From: Hofstenia miamia
Lineage: Eukaryota > Xenacoelomorpha > Acoela
Length of the DNA stretch: 64,000 bases
Assembly (NCBI GenBank): GCA_004352715.1
Contig: SCFE01000015.1
Location: 2,289,017 to 2,353,016, forward strand
Direction: 5' to 3'
The position numbers and the translations under genes were made by a program. Shown in pieces: positions 1 through 13,751 of this stretch (position 1 is its first letter; every line of letters starts with the position of its first letter). The notes beneath the pieces were generated by a model. That model worked only from the letters and a program-made list of their open reading frames with translations, was not told where the DNA came from and ran no database searches.

Positions 1-895
1 NNNNNNNNNNNNNNNNNNNNNNNNNNNNNNNNNNNNNNNNNNNNNNNNNNNNNNNNNNNNNNNNNNNNNNNNNNNNNNNNNNNNNNNNNNNNNNNNNNNN
101 NNNNNNNNNNNNNNNNNNNNNNNNNNNNNNNNNNNNNNNNNNNNNNNNNNNNNNNNNNNNNNNNNNNNNNNNNNNNNNNNNNNNNNNNNNNNNNNNNNNN
201 NNNNNNNNNNNNNNNNNNNNNNNNNNNNNNNNNNNNNNNNNNNNNNNNNNNNNNNNNNNNNNNNNNNNNNNNNNNNNNNNNNNNNNNNNNNNNNNNNNNN
301 NNNNNNNNNNNNNNNNNNNNNNNNNNNNNNNNNNNNNNNNNNNNNNNNNNNNNNNNNNNNNNNNNNNNNNNNNNNNNNNNNNNNNNNNNNNNNNNNNNNN
401 NNNNNNNNNNNNNNNNNNNNNNNNNNNNNNNNNNNNNNNNNNNNNNNNNNNNNNNNNNNNNNNNNNNNNNNNNNNNNNNNNNNNNNNNNNNNNNNNNNNN
501 NNNNNNNNNNNNNNNNNNNNNNNNNNNNNNNNNNNNNNNNNNNNNNNNNNNNNNNNNNNNNNNNNNNNNNNNNNNNNNNNNNNNNNNNNNNNNNNNNNNN
601 NNNNNNNNNNNNNNNNNNNNNNNNNNNNNNNNNNNNNNNNNNNNNNNNNNNNNNNNNNNNNNNNNNNNNNNNNNNNNNNNNNNNNNNNNNNNNNNNNNNN
701 NNNNNNNNNNNNNNNNNNNNNNNNNNNNNNNNNNNNNNNNNNNNNNNNNNNNNNNNNNNNNNNNNNNNNNNNNNNNNNNNNNNNNNNNNNNNNNNNNNNN
801 NNNNNNNNNNNNNNNNNNNNNNNNNNNNNNNNNNNNNNNNNNNNNNNNNNNNNNNNNNNNNNNNNNNNNNNNNNNNNNNNNNNNNTATATATATA
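1..895. other. Assembly gap
   Basis: This is a run of N. It is followed at once by a short TA dinucleotide repeat (about 896-910), so the gap probably reflects an unresolved microsatellite. Confidence 0.98.
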
Positions 896-910
896 TATTA
901 TATATATATT

Positions 911-1905
911 GGAAACTTTGTGCAAATATTTAATAGATTTGTCGAATATAGCCTATTTTGACACTCGAATTTTCATTAAATTTACAGCATCTACACTAAA
1001 TAGCTGTTGTACATTCGATGTTCATCTACATAATTGTTTAAAAATAGCAGCCTGAGTAAGAATTTAAAAAAACCTTCAAAATATGCAATATGATAATAAA
1101 TAATGGTTATTAAATTTGAATGCACCGATTTAATCAATTTAGATGGACAAAAACTTCAATTTAAGACAATGTATATTTTTCTGCCCAATATATACGCGTT
1201 AAAATACCTGCAAAAATTTAGGAGTCCACTGGATGTTTGATTTGTTATGTATTATGCATACAACTTGTTAAATAATGGAAAATATTAAAAGAATACTCAA
1301 ACAAATGTAGGGATAACTCTATAATCCTTTTGATCCCTTAAGATTCTTGACTTTAAAAACAATGAATAGATATAGAAAGTAGATAATATTAGTGTATTTG
1401 TCATTGGAGTATGATTGAAGTCCTGAATGTATCATTGAAGTGTATGTTAATCAAATGTATGAATGAGGTCTAGGTTCTTGGGATAGGGTAGTTAGTGAGA
1501 TATTTGACTTTTGAAAGCCCTTTTCCCATGAGCTCTATTGGGGCATCAGATAAAAAAGGGCAGAATATCCTTAATAGAAATTATCATAATATTTGATGAC
1601 GATGAAGTTCTAAAACCATCATATCTATGATATTTCAACATAATTGTTACGTCTAACCCCTATGTTAAACATTTCGACTGGTAACTGCAGTATGTTTATG
1701 CATTTCATGCAATTAGTTCTGATATTTATTTGAATTGTTAGAAAATTAACACATTTTTTAAGATTAAAAATTAATTATTTGGCCTGAACATGTCTGATTT
1801 TAACATGACATTCGAAAGCTCTATTCCTTCCGCAGCTAACCAAAAAACAGAATTCAAATATCTCTAATAATGATGGAGTAATAATCTTTTAAAGTTTGCA
1901 AAGTC

Positions 1906-1907
<2 letters not shown>
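911..1907. other. AT-rich stretch without a recognised gene
   Basis: I see no coherent coding frame, RNA gene or terminal-repeat structure here on either strand. It is AT-rich single-copy-looking sequence between two gaps. Confidence 0.6.

Positions 1908-1909
<2 letters not shown>

Positions 1910-1939
<30 letters not shown>
1910..1939. repeat. (TA)n microsatellite at gap edge
   Basis: This is an uninterrupted TA/AT run ending directly at the N gap. The apparent open frame through it is a product of the repeat plus N characters and is not a gene. Confidence 0.95.
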
Positions 1940-1940
1940 C

Positions 1941-2940
1941 NNNNNNNNNNNNNNNNNNNNNNNNNNNNNNNNNNNNNNNNNNNNNNNNNNNNNNNNNNNN
2001 NNNNNNNNNNNNNNNNNNNNNNNNNNNNNNNNNNNNNNNNNNNNNNNNNNNNNNNNNNNNNNNNNNNNNNNNNNNNNNNNNNNNNNNNNNNNNNNNNNNN
2101 NNNNNNNNNNNNNNNNNNNNNNNNNNNNNNNNNNNNNNNNNNNNNNNNNNNNNNNNNNNNNNNNNNNNNNNNNNNNNNNNNNNNNNNNNNNNNNNNNNNN
2201 NNNNNNNNNNNNNNNNNNNNNNNNNNNNNNNNNNNNNNNNNNNNNNNNNNNNNNNNNNNNNNNNNNNNNNNNNNNNNNNNNNNNNNNNNNNNNNNNNNNN
2301 NNNNNNNNNNNNNNNNNNNNNNNNNNNNNNNNNNNNNNNNNNNNNNNNNNNNNNNNNNNNNNNNNNNNNNNNNNNNNNNNNNNNNNNNNNNNNNNNNNNN
2401 NNNNNNNNNNNNNNNNNNNNNNNNNNNNNNNNNNNNNNNNNNNNNNNNNNNNNNNNNNNNNNNNNNNNNNNNNNNNNNNNNNNNNNNNNNNNNNNNNNNN
2501 NNNNNNNNNNNNNNNNNNNNNNNNNNNNNNNNNNNNNNNNNNNNNNNNNNNNNNNNNNNNNNNNNNNNNNNNNNNNNNNNNNNNNNNNNNNNNNNNNNNN
2601 NNNNNNNNNNNNNNNNNNNNNNNNNNNNNNNNNNNNNNNNNNNNNNNNNNNNNNNNNNNNNNNNNNNNNNNNNNNNNNNNNNNNNNNNNNNNNNNNNNNN
2701 NNNNNNNNNNNNNNNNNNNNNNNNNNNNNNNNNNNNNNNNNNNNNNNNNNNNNNNNNNNNNNNNNNNNNNNNNNNNNNNNNNNNNNNNNNNNNNNNNNNN
2801 NNNNNNNNNNNNNNNNNNNNNNNNNNNNNNNNNNNNNNNNNNNNNNNNNNNNNNNNNNNNNNNNNNNNNNNNNNNNNNNNNNNNNNNNNNNNNNNNNNNN
2901 NNNNNNNNNNNNNNNNNNNNNNNNNNNNNNNNNNNNNNNN
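1941..2940. other. Assembly gap
   Basis: This is a run of about 1000 N between a TA microsatellite and ordinary AT-rich DNA. Confidence 0.98.
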
Positions 2941-4096
2941 CTAATAGGTTCTCATTGTTTTAGCCAATTATTGATGTGTTACTAGATATAATGATCAGAT
3001 GCACACCCGCATCCCCTAGTAATTATTAAATTTATATCTCTTTACATGGTGGCTCGAATATATCTGATATAGCATTGTAATGGATTTTAATCCTCCAAGG
3101 CCTTTTGTGTTTAATAATGGCGTATATTTTATTTTTTCATGGTGAATGATTGACACAATAGAAAGCCATGCTATGAGTTGTAAATTTAATTATTAGTATG
3201 AAATGCATCGGTACATCTGATCACTAAGGCCTCTAACATGAAAATTAATCAATATCTCTCTGTTGTATGATGGTATGATTATATCTCCAATTTCTATTGA
3301 AACTAAAAGTTTGTATACTAATGTTTCTCGAAAAAAATCAATGTGTGACGCAAAAAAGTTATTGAAAAGCAAGGACAAAAAATATATGATTTAGATAATA
3401 ATAAGATTCTCTTTGTTATTAGTAACAAAAAATACACTAAAGAAATTTAATGGACATTTTTTCTACAGAGATGGATTAAAAGTCCGAAATCCATTGAGTC
3501 CAACTTTAGCTAACACTTAGCTTTCTTCATATGAAAAGCAACATGTTGAAAATAACATAGAATTCAACTTCTATGAAGGATAATAGATGACATATTTGAT
3601 TAGTTGATAATGGAAAAAAGTAGAATAAATGTTAACTAATCTAAATTTAATAGATAATAACATCAAGTACACAGTGGAAAAATAAGAAACTAGTATTTTA
3701 AATTTTTTAAATGTAAAAATAATGAGGAATTCAAAATCGTTTATAAATGAAATATTGAACAAGACAGGAAAATATTCGAATAATTTTGAACACATTTTCA
3801 AAATTGAAAATAGGGGTAGCACACAACAGATATGCTTGATCAAATAGGAAGAATAAATTATATAAAAGAAAATGTAAGATTTATTTATACAACGCGAAAG
3901 CTTAGTCAAAACCTAGAATTAAACTCAATCACAAAGACATCCGATTAGTCCAATGTTATCTATAAAATCAATTGCACCTGGGGTGAGAACTATATTGATA
4001 TTGGATATAGTAGCAGACAACTAATCAGAAAAAGAACTTGAAACTAAGTCAACAATATCAGAAAACCTTAGATAATGTGGATTAAATTATTACATT
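2941..4096. other. AT-rich stretch without a recognised gene
   Basis: Only short, low-complexity open frames are visible on both strands. None resembles a known family and none has splice-site context that I could chain into a gene. Confidence 0.5.
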
Positions 4097-4711
4097 AAAA
4101 TTTTGAAATCTAACTTCCCAAAAAATTTAAAAGTAGTCGAAAGTATAAAGTACATAAAATCAATGCAAACAAATCTTAACACCAAAGATGATTATATATA
4201 CAGTACTGGCCAAAAGTTTGGGAACAGTAACCTGTCTAAAGCGTATTTTATGTTATTTCCTGGAAAATTCGAAAAATTCCTGGAATTCCCAATTTTTTTT
4301 GGAATTTACAACAGATTCATTTAGCCAATCAAAATAACACAACTTTAGATGTACACACAATACATTTTCACTGAAAAGGCACTATCATTATAGTTTGAAA
4401 TATGGTCCGNAAGTTGTGAAACAGTGGATTGCATCACAAGACTTTCGGCTGTTTGAGAACTGGCTGGGAAACTCCCCAGTCCTTAACGTCATAGAAAATT
4501 GCTGGCATCACATCAAAAACTGTCTGAGGAAGCCCCAATGGACATCACTCGACGATCTGAAGGAGCAAATGTGGTATGGTACACAGAGATTACTGATGAT
4601 TATTGTAGAAAGCTGGTCGAGTCAATGTCAAAAGCGCATTGCTGCGTGTTTGGCCAATAATGGCGGACATACAAAATATTAGTTTTTCTGCATTAACTAT
4701 TTACTTTCTAC
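4097..4711 (+). repeat. Fragmented duplicate of the Tc1 locus (likely assembly artefact)
   Basis: Bases 4097-4409 match 4713-5025 (left flank plus the transposon 5' end). After a single N at 4410, bases 4411-4711 match 5765-6065 (the transposase 3' end). A second single N sits at 4712. The two pieces read like contig ends of the same transposon locus placed in tandem with its full copy, not like an independent insertion, because the non-transposon flank is duplicated too. The two short open frames here repeat those at 4719-4940 and 5587-6036. Confidence 0.85.
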
Positions 4712-4816
4712 NAAAATTTTGAAATCTAACTTCCCAAAAAATTTAAAAGTAGTCGAAAGTATAAAGTACATAAAATCAATGCAAACAAATCTTAACACCA
4801 AAGATGATTATATATA

Positions 4817-6161
4817 CAGTACTGGCCAAAAGTTTGGGAACAGTAACCTGTCTAAAGCGTATTTTATGTTATTTCCTGGAAAATTCGAAAAATTCCTGGA
4901 ATTCCCAATTTTTTTTGGAATTTACAACAGATTCATTTAGCCAATCAAAATAACACAACTTTAGATGTACACACAATACATTTTCACTGAAAAGGCACTA
5001 TCATTATAGTTTGAAATATGGTCCGTGGTAGTGAAATTTCACCAACAAAGCATGCTCAAATTTATATCTTGTACGAGGAGGGTTACAATTATCGCGCTAT
5101 AGTTGTTAGAATGGGCGTGTCAGTATCTTCGGTACCCAGAAGTGTTACTCGCTATCAGCAACTGCAAAATTTTTCCTCTCGCAAGCGGTCATGAAGACCA
5201 GAAATTACAACCCCTCAGACTGACCGTCTCATCACCATTACGTCGTTAATCAACCATTCTCTTCATCTTCTGAAGTCAAAGCAAATCTAGGTGCAGTAGT
5301 GCAGAATGTATCAACACGCACCATTAGGCGTCAATTGGATACTACCTTTGAACTTCCATCGTGCAAACCGGCAGCCAAACCCCGATTGTCTTCAAAGAAC
5401 ATTCGAGACCGGTTGCGCTTCTGCAGGCAATGCCAACACTACACCCCTGAGATGTGGCATCAAGTAATGTTTAGTGACGAACCCAAGATTTGCCAGTTTA
5501 CATCATACCGACTACATGTTCGACGACCAAGAAACTAAAGATTCAACAAACGTTACTCGCAACAAACTGTCAGCTCAGCACCTTCTGTGATTATTTGGGG
5601 TGCTACAACTGCGAATGGGCGTGCTGGTCTGCATTTTGTTGCTCACAACGAAACAGTCACAGCCAAGGCCTACTTCAAAATAATTCAGGAGAAAGTTCCC
5701 ATGTTTATGCACCTTCACGGAACATCTGTACTACAACAAAATGGTGCTCCTTGCCACAGCACCAAAGTTGTGAAACAGTGGATTGCATCACAAGACTTTC
5801 GGCTGTTTGAGAACTGGCTGGGAAACTCCCCAGTCCTTAACGTCATAGAAAATTGCTGGCATCACATCAAAAACTGTCTGAGGAAGCCCCAATGGACATC
5901 ACTCGACGATCTGAAGGAGCAAATGTGGTATGGTACACAGAGATTACTGATGATTATTGTAGAAAGCTGGTCGAGTCAATGTCAAAAGCGCATTGCTGCG
6001 TGTTTGGCCAATAATGGCGGACATACAAAATATTAGTTTTTCTGCATTAACTATTTACTTTCTACATGGTGTTATCATATTGTTTCTACATTGTGTTTTC
6101 TAGTGTAAAATACAAAAATCTCTAAATTTGGAAAGGTTTCTCATACTTTTGGCCAGTACTA
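4817..6161 (+). mobile_element. Tc1-like DNA transposon, about 1.35 kb
   Basis: The left end starts with CAGTACTGGCCAAAAGT after a TA. The right end at about 6144-6161 is its inverted copy (ACTTTTGGCCAGTACT then TATA), with the outermost base mutated. Length, TA target and CAGT-type ends fit the Tc1 branch of the Tc1/mariner superfamily. It contains one disrupted transposase on the plus strand, so it cannot move by itself. Insertion was into a TA microsatellite that continues on the right (about 6160-6177). Confidence 0.92.
5022..6036 (+). pseudogene. Tc1-like transposase, disrupted
   Basis: Translation from the ATG at 5022 gives a helix-turn-helix start (residues near SEISPTKHAQIYILYEEG), then an in-frame TGA at about 5191 where the family has a GRP-like segment. 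Frame changes follow, and the catalytic part resumes at 5299-5538 (first Asp in FSDEPK) and 5587-6036. The second catalytic position reads QQNGAPCH where the family has QQDxAPCH, so the Asp is replaced by Asn. The final Glu is kept in VIENCW. By my count 35 residues separate the last two catalytic positions, one more than usual for Tc1 because of a small insertion. A stop codon, frameshifts and a lost catalytic Asp make this an inactive relic. Confidence 0.9.
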
Positions 6162-6177
6162 TATATATATATATATA

Positions 6178-7632
6178 CCAGCATAAATTATCTCTACGCA
6201 ACGCTTAATTGCATAATATTTTTTAATTAAATAATGCAAATTTAGAGTGAATTTTTTGTAAATTGACGATGCTCAAGTTGAGCGAAATATATTTCTTTGT
6301 CTAATGTTTTTATTAAAAATACAAAAAACCATTAGAAATTTTATTGTTACTTAATTCAAATTCTCCCAAATCTTTCAAAACATCCTTAACTAAAGGATCA
6401 ATACTTAGAATATTCCACATTGCAACCAAGAAATTATCAAATTGAAAGCACAACTAAGAAAAATGAGCAGCCAAACTCTTATTGATAATAATATTAAAGA
6501 AGCAACCACAAAAATAGTTACAACCAACAAAGAAATGAAGAATTCACATAATTTTTAAAGATGTATATAAAATCCAACATCGGCAAATGCACACGTTAAA
6601 TTGAATGAATCAAATGAGAAAGATTAGATTCATTAAAAAAAGTAAGATAAATTTATGAGATTGATAAACTTAATGCAAGGCTTGGCCTAAATTCGGCAAC
6701 TAATATGTCCGATCAATCTAATGAAAATCATAAATTCAATGCACCTGTAATGAAGATTATATCGGATATTGGGATGGCTTTGTAAGTCGAAATATATTTG
6801 AATTATTTTGTTAAAGTTATTAAAAATCCTTAAAAATTCTAATCTACAAAATTCTTTCATATGACATGTAACGTTTCCTCAAATCAATTATAAACAAAAC
6901 TATCACTAAACTTTGCAAAAAGATAATGGCAAAATTTCTTCTTATACCACACAAGCTATGTCGAGACGTGCTTTATGCAGTTAGAGGATGTGTTCTAACC
7001 GGCTACTATTAGGCGCAATTTTAAGGCACAAGTGAAAGAGGAAATACCCCTCTATGTTGTAGAATTTTTAGATTCTAAGAATTTTATTAGTCCATGCGTT
7101 ATCAACACTTAATTTTTTTTGCAAAAACTATCACAGATTTTAAATAATTGCTGGGAATTTTTTACCACCTTAGATATAGAAGTAGTTGGAAGTTATCGAT
7201 AAATATTGGTAAATGATGGATCGGTTTCCTAAAAATGGGTGGTGAAAACTAACTTAAGATTTTCAGGAAATTAATCACTTCCTCTTCACTACAATTGGCT
7301 ATAGTGTTTGCAATATCATTAATGGATAACTTGTTAGTAAATGAACGTATAAAATTTTAGGGTAGTGGGTGATCCTATTAGAGTTTTATATGTTTCGTTT
7401 TTGTCTCTGCGTCATTAGACGTTATGAGAAAACTTCTCAGAATTTGAAGATTTTCCTTAAAATGGTGCTTAGAAATTTCTTAATTACATTAACTGTTAAC
7501 TTGAATATATACATTATCTCAATGAAAACTTTGTATTAATAATAATTTATAAAATCCATTAAAACCCTAAAATATAGAAAAATGATACATGCATGTATAT
7601 TTTAAAACTATTATTACAAAATCTTAAAAAAG
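6178..7632. other. Spacer 3' of the SLC5 gene
   Basis: AT-rich sequence with no recognised gene. The proximal part (towards 7632) should hold the 3' UTR of the minus-strand SLC5 gene. I see no clear AATAAA signal close to its stop codon, so the polyadenylation site is not assigned. Confidence 0.5.
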
Positions 7633-7865
7633 CTAATTGAGCACAATGGGCTTCGCAGGATAAATATCTTTCAAGAAAAGACTTAGAAAGACGTAAAGAA
7701 ACAGCGCAATTGCTAGTAAAACAATGAGCAGACTGTTGAGTAGTATCCTGGCGTTTCTGCTTTGCTTGGTTGATGCAATTGGATTGTTCGGAACTGTTTC
7801 TTCGTTATCAGTTAATCCACATAAGAATTGCAGAAACCACCGAAGACTACACTGAAATCGACTAC
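7633..7865 (-). CDS. SLC5-like gene, last coding exon
   Basis: It encodes 76 residues to the TAG at 7635-7633: [17 protein letters not shown], a polar cytoplasmic linker, then a hydrophobic helix ([18 protein letters not shown]) matching the final TM14 that SGLT/SMIT proteins carry at their extreme C-terminus. The acceptor is TTTTTGATTAG. Confidence 0.9.
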
Positions 7866-10800
7866 CTAATCAAAAAAAAGCTTGATGAGATTTAGTATAA
7901 AAATACAATATGAAGTTACAAAGCATAGTCATTAGGATTAAGTTAGATTTGTACAATGTATATGAGCACAATTATAAAAATGTGTAAATGTAAATATAAA
8001 TTAGGAATGGACAAAACACCTCAAGAATTTAATCGATTAATAATCGATTAATCGCAGTTCTTAGTCTTCGATAAATCGTGCCAATAGAAATTCAACCACT
8101 GAACAGTGACAAAAAGGCATCATATCGCAAATGCTTAATCATCAATGCCATAAAGGGCTTCCGCTGACAACAAAATACACAGCAAAGAAATACATAGCTT
8201 AAATTATCTATATGTTGATTTGTACCAAAAAATATCTCTAACATATATAATTTTAATTCAACTCTTTGTTACGAAAATATCTAAGAATGTAATACTTTCT
8301 TAGTACTACGATTTATCGGCACAAATAATTAATCGAATAAATTAATTTTTAATGGAATAAATTTAACGATAAATTGCCAACACCTAGCCTAAACAAATTT
8401 CCCGATTTACATCCAATGGCGGATTTAAGGGGGGCTATGGAACTGCAGCCCCCCATGAGGAAGAAAAATACAGTGCAGCCATTTGGTTAATTTGAAAACC
8501 TTAATAAAAAAAGTTGGAAAATTCCAAATTAGTGCCAAATTTTTGCATTCCATTTCAAATTGATCCAAAAGTTTGGATATTTGGTAAATTTTCCTAAAAT
8601 TTACCAAATCTTGCAAAGAGTTGGCAAATATTTGTCAAATTCTAAAATTAATATTTTTCAAATTGTCTTGCACATTTATAGAATATATCAAACATATTAG
8701 CCAATTCAATATTATGCATTTCATCTTACATCCACCAAACGTTGGTATTTAGGAAATTATAAAAGCAGTTGACAGACATGTTTCTACAGCATACATAAAT
8801 CTGTGTACAGTTAGTAAATAGAATCAATACGGTTTCAGTGAAATTGTTAACTAAAAAACATTTCTGTTAACCGGGGACGGATCCTCTCTCCACCTTTCTC
8901 GAAAAAACACGGGTCTATGACTAAAAATTACAGATATTTATTACCTAATCAGAAATTTAAAAAATTTCCTCACTTTCTCGTAAAAATTACTGAATAGATA
9001 CGTACCTCTTAAAGATAAACTAAACTCTCAGAAAAACCATAGATCCCTACATATGACCTATTTTAGTCCCCCTACCCTCCGAAATGTTTGCAGTTGGCCA
9101 CGTCCCTGTTTTTGCTTTCCATCCATACATAATGAAGTCAACACAGTTTGGATCTTTCTCAAATATTATATCATACACAATCAAAGTATTCAACGAAACT
9201 GGCACTTTGTATGAAATTCAAATCAATTTAAAATGTGAAGTACATTAATGCCTCAGCATTTCCAATGTTCTTTACACCCAATACATTTGCTAGAGGCCCT
9301 GTAGAGTAATCAAAATTCAATTCTGCTAAACCTCAATAGCAGTCAAGCGCCATGGCGTGGGCTTCCTTAGTTATCATTGTTGTGATTCATTGCTATTTCT
9401 CGAGAACTGTTAAGATGAACACGGTCAAGTATATCAGCATTCAGCATGAAATTTTTAAAAACTATAAATTTCCTATGTCCGATTCTGAAGTCCATCCCCA
9501 CCTGCTAATTTTTTCTTCAAAATACAAAATTCGCTATATCACATATTTCAAATGATCTTCAAAATGTATTAACAATATTATTGATTTTAATAAATCTTAG
9601 AAAGTTAACATTTTTGTACCAAATTTTTAAGAAATTATGAAATTCTATTTTGTCGCCCAAAATAAATAACCTTTCTATATAAGAATCTAATAATATTAGA
9701 GATGCATCATCTCCCTCATTTTAGTGTTTTGTTTCGATCCTAAGCCTTCAAAAATGTAACTTTATTCCATGTATAACATTAATATTCAGCTAAGATCATT
9801 CAATTCTCAAACTACTGAATTGCTAAGAATCATGAGTTTCAAAATTATTGATATGATACCTCCAGTTCTCGACCTTTTTTCTATACTCGAATAATTTCAA
9901 ATTGTAATTACTAATTGTTACAGAAAAAGCTAATGCTAAAGATTGACCAACCACTACTGCAAATTAAAAATAATTCAGTAAGATGAATATTCTATGTATT
10001 CATGTCTTTTCTCTCCCCAGATTTCCCAAAACAATGATTGTGGTATAGAGTCCTGATGATGATATATATATAGATATATATATACACGGGCCTTGGATAC
10101 AAAATTTAAAAATATCTACAAGGCGCTGGATACAAAAAAATCTATACGGGCACATGGACTACTAAATTAATTTATTAGGCCATGACGGGCGCAAGATACT
10201 ATGGCAGAGGGCCTGGATACGGGTCTAAAAATTTTTTTTGTAAAACTTGAAATTCATACATAAGAAATTAGACCCCTATTCCAAATGTGTAGTGTAAAAT
10301 TTTTTGGATAAAGTGAATTATTCTGGCTTTCTATCAAAAAAGAAGCTGGATACTATGGAAAATCGGAAAGTGTGGGCGGTGGATACAAATCCCATAGTAC
10401 ATAGAGCCCATATATATATATTTTTTTTTTTGCACATTTATGCATCAAGTCTAAATAATACCTTGCGACGTAGTAGTTTCTGCCTTGTTTTCCTGCATTT
10501 CATTGAGATTACAATCATGACTTTCAATTGTGGGAACATGATATTCAGAAATTTTATACGTATACTGCATCTAAATTGCAGAAAGTAAAAGAAATTCTTA
10601 ATCACTTCGTCGTATGAATAGCATTTTCCAATTTCTGCAATAAACATATTGAATAACGTTCTTAACTATGAAATCTTTTAAGTCGCAGGACGAAGTTGAT
10701 CATTATTTTATTGTTTATACAAATGTCCCATTGAAACCGTTCGCTGCACTAGTATGCAGAAGATTCAATTTAGATATAAAAACATAAGACACTATGGAAC

Positions 10801-13414
10801 CATACAAGCCGAGAGTACAGTAAAATGCTAAAAACACAATGTTTTTTGTATAACTTGCCAAATGAACAATACTTTGAACTTACCATTGCACTTGAAGGAC
10901 TTTCAGTAAGCAAGCTCACTACAATCATAACAACAATGGTCAGCACAAAAAGCATCATGGCGAAGTACATGTAATGAAAATTGATTAGAAATGAAGGACG
11001 AGAATCAATCTGCCCACATTGCGGCGGCAGAAAAACGAAATCTATCACCATTCGAATTACTCCTATGACGAAGCCAACACAAAGAGCGAAAAATGTTCCC
11101 TAAATATAGGTTTCAATAGATATACAATTGGTATTTACTATACATATAATCAAATACAAATAGCGAGATGCAACAAAACTTGACAAAAAAGTTTTTAAAA
11201 TTTATTTCAATTTTATAGTTTTTCTGTAAGGCTTGGCACATAATTTAGGTAAAAAATATGAACACCTACTCACTCTCAGTAAATCTTTTCCCTTATTTCA
11301 TAGTACAAAGAGCGAGATTTAGATACATACACATATAACTGCAGTGATTGACATTGGGCTTAGGTCGATTCAATGTCTCCAAATGTGTGTATTAAAAATA
11401 AATTTTCTTCACATAACGAAAAATATAGTTATGTAATAAATATTATCATCAATAAATAAAAATTTCAAACTTAATTTGATAGTTTGTACTGATTTTATCA
11501 CTGTAGCTCATTATAAATATTTATGTGTAAACAGTTAACACTTGTTTGTCTTTAAGTTTGGTTAAATAGACAGATTTTAAGCAGATCTGATTAAAACTTA
11601 GATTAACCATTGAACACAATAAGTGTTCAATAGGAATTGCAGATACCTGTAATTATATCTGAAGCTTCTCTTGAACACTTTCTCTTCTCAAATGAAGTAA
11701 ACTGTCTCTTAAAACCACCAATTTTAAAACAAGACTTAGAGACATAAGCCTATCATGAAAGGTATTAAAGAATTTTGATTTAAACAGCAAACATAAATAA
11801 TACAGAAAATTATGCTTAAGCACTTGTTAAATATATCTTCAAATGTTTATAAACAATTACAACATTATTGCTTATCTTAGTTTTAGTCGATACACACCAT
11901 TTTGCACATAAATTGAATTTCATCTTACTGTTCGACTATAGAAATATACAATTGTCTTTTCACTATATACAAAATAGATGGAGAAAGAGAGATATTTGTC
12001 CTCACCGATAAAAAAAAGCAGCAAATAATTACAAAATACACTAGTTTATAAATCCACCTCTTGAATGTATCCATTAAAAGGCATTGAGGGATCGTTTTGT
12101 ACTATAGCCTGGGTCATAAAGTCTAGGTTTCTAGTGAGGTATTTCAAAGTCGAACATAAAATCTTTAGATATGGATGACAATTATTAAATTAATTTAGCA
12201 GTTTGTGTGAAATATCTAATCAAGTTAAAAGAGTGCATCACTGGAAAACAGTTCCATATTGTTAAGGATCAAGAAATAGTAATATTTTTTCTATAAATTC
12301 ATTTTCAAGAGGAATTTCTTCATCACTTTTAGAAATTAAATGAATAAGCTTAAACATCTGATATCGGATTAATAATGGGGTTGACGACTTTTTCAAACAA
12401 CGATCATCTGCACAGGAAAGGGAAGGAAGAATTTATCATTTGAGAAATGGGTTTCGTTCGATCCCAACGATATTCTGGTAAAACCAATTTGATTTCCAAG
12501 TCTTAAAAAATCTCACATTAAGCTGTAAATAATGGCTCTTAATTATCATCGATTGGGTAATCAATCATATCATATTGATCCAATTTGTAACATAAAGAAA
12601 TAGAATTTGGCTAAAGTTGTTTATTTTAAAAAAACTTGACATATTTCATATTTTTGATAGTGCTTAACAAGTTATGCTTTGAATTTGTTTCAACATTTTT
12701 CAAACTGTTTGCAAAATAGAGCTAGATTTCTATAAACAATGTATACGTTTGAAGGATTACGAAAATTATTTCATATTTCCCCTTTATAGTCCATGTTGCG
12801 GCTGCTTTATTATCCGAATAATTTTTAATTGTTTGTGGTTTGCCTAAATCTTCTTCAAAGATTTCGAAAAGCTATGTTAGAAACTGTCTATGATCGTTAA
12901 TTTGTAATCTGCTTAACAAATCTGTTAACAGTTTGGCTAAAAAACTGTATAAATAAATTTTAGAATCTGTTAACAAATCTGCTTTGTTTTTGTTATAGTT
13001 TAACAATTTCGTTAGCTAAAGAAGAAAAGTGAAATTGGGAAAACTGTTTCAGTTGTGATGTATTTAGTAAAAAAATCTGCTAAACACATGGGTTAAATAA
13101 ATACAATCTATTAAATGAGTCTGTTAAGCTTAATAATATGGTCCACACTGTCTGGGATATTTGAATGTTTTTCTATTTTTCAGAAATGTCTATGGATGAG
13201 TCATCACAAAAGGAAATATTAGATAGAGGCTTGACTTCATTACAGAGAAGAAAAAATGTTATCAAGAGTATTATTTGCGAAAACAAGAAATTTAACTATT
13301 TGTTCCGCTTGGAGTTCATGATTTAGAGAATAGGTTTGGCTTGGTCAAGATCATCATCACCAACAGTAATTTCATGTCAATGAGAATTCAGAAGAATATA
13401 TTCACATGCGTTTT

Positions 13415-13450
<36 letters not shown>

Positions 13451-13718
13451 NNNNNNNNNNNNNNNNNNNNNNNNNNNNNNNNNNNNNNNNNNNNNNNNNN
13501 NNNNNNNNNNNNNNNNNNNNNNNNNNNNNNNNNNNNNNNNNNNNNNNNNNNNNNNNNNNNNNNNNNNNNNNNNNNNNNNNNNNNNNNNNNNNNNNNNNNN
13601 NNNNNNNNNNNNNNNNNNNNNNNNNNNNNNNNNNNNNNNNNNNNNNNNNNNNNNNNNNNNNNNNNNNNNNNNNNNNNNNNNNNNNNNNNNNNNNNNNNNN
13701 NNNNNNNNNNNNNNNNNN

Positions 13719-13751
<33 letters not shown>

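Noticed and set aside
1896-2963. 355-codon open frame on the plus strand
   Set aside because: Nearly all of it is N plus a TA repeat; no coding information.
3571-3909. 112-codon Phe/Tyr/Ile-rich minus frame
   Set aside because: Low-complexity translation of AT-rich DNA, no family resemblance, no splice or signal context.
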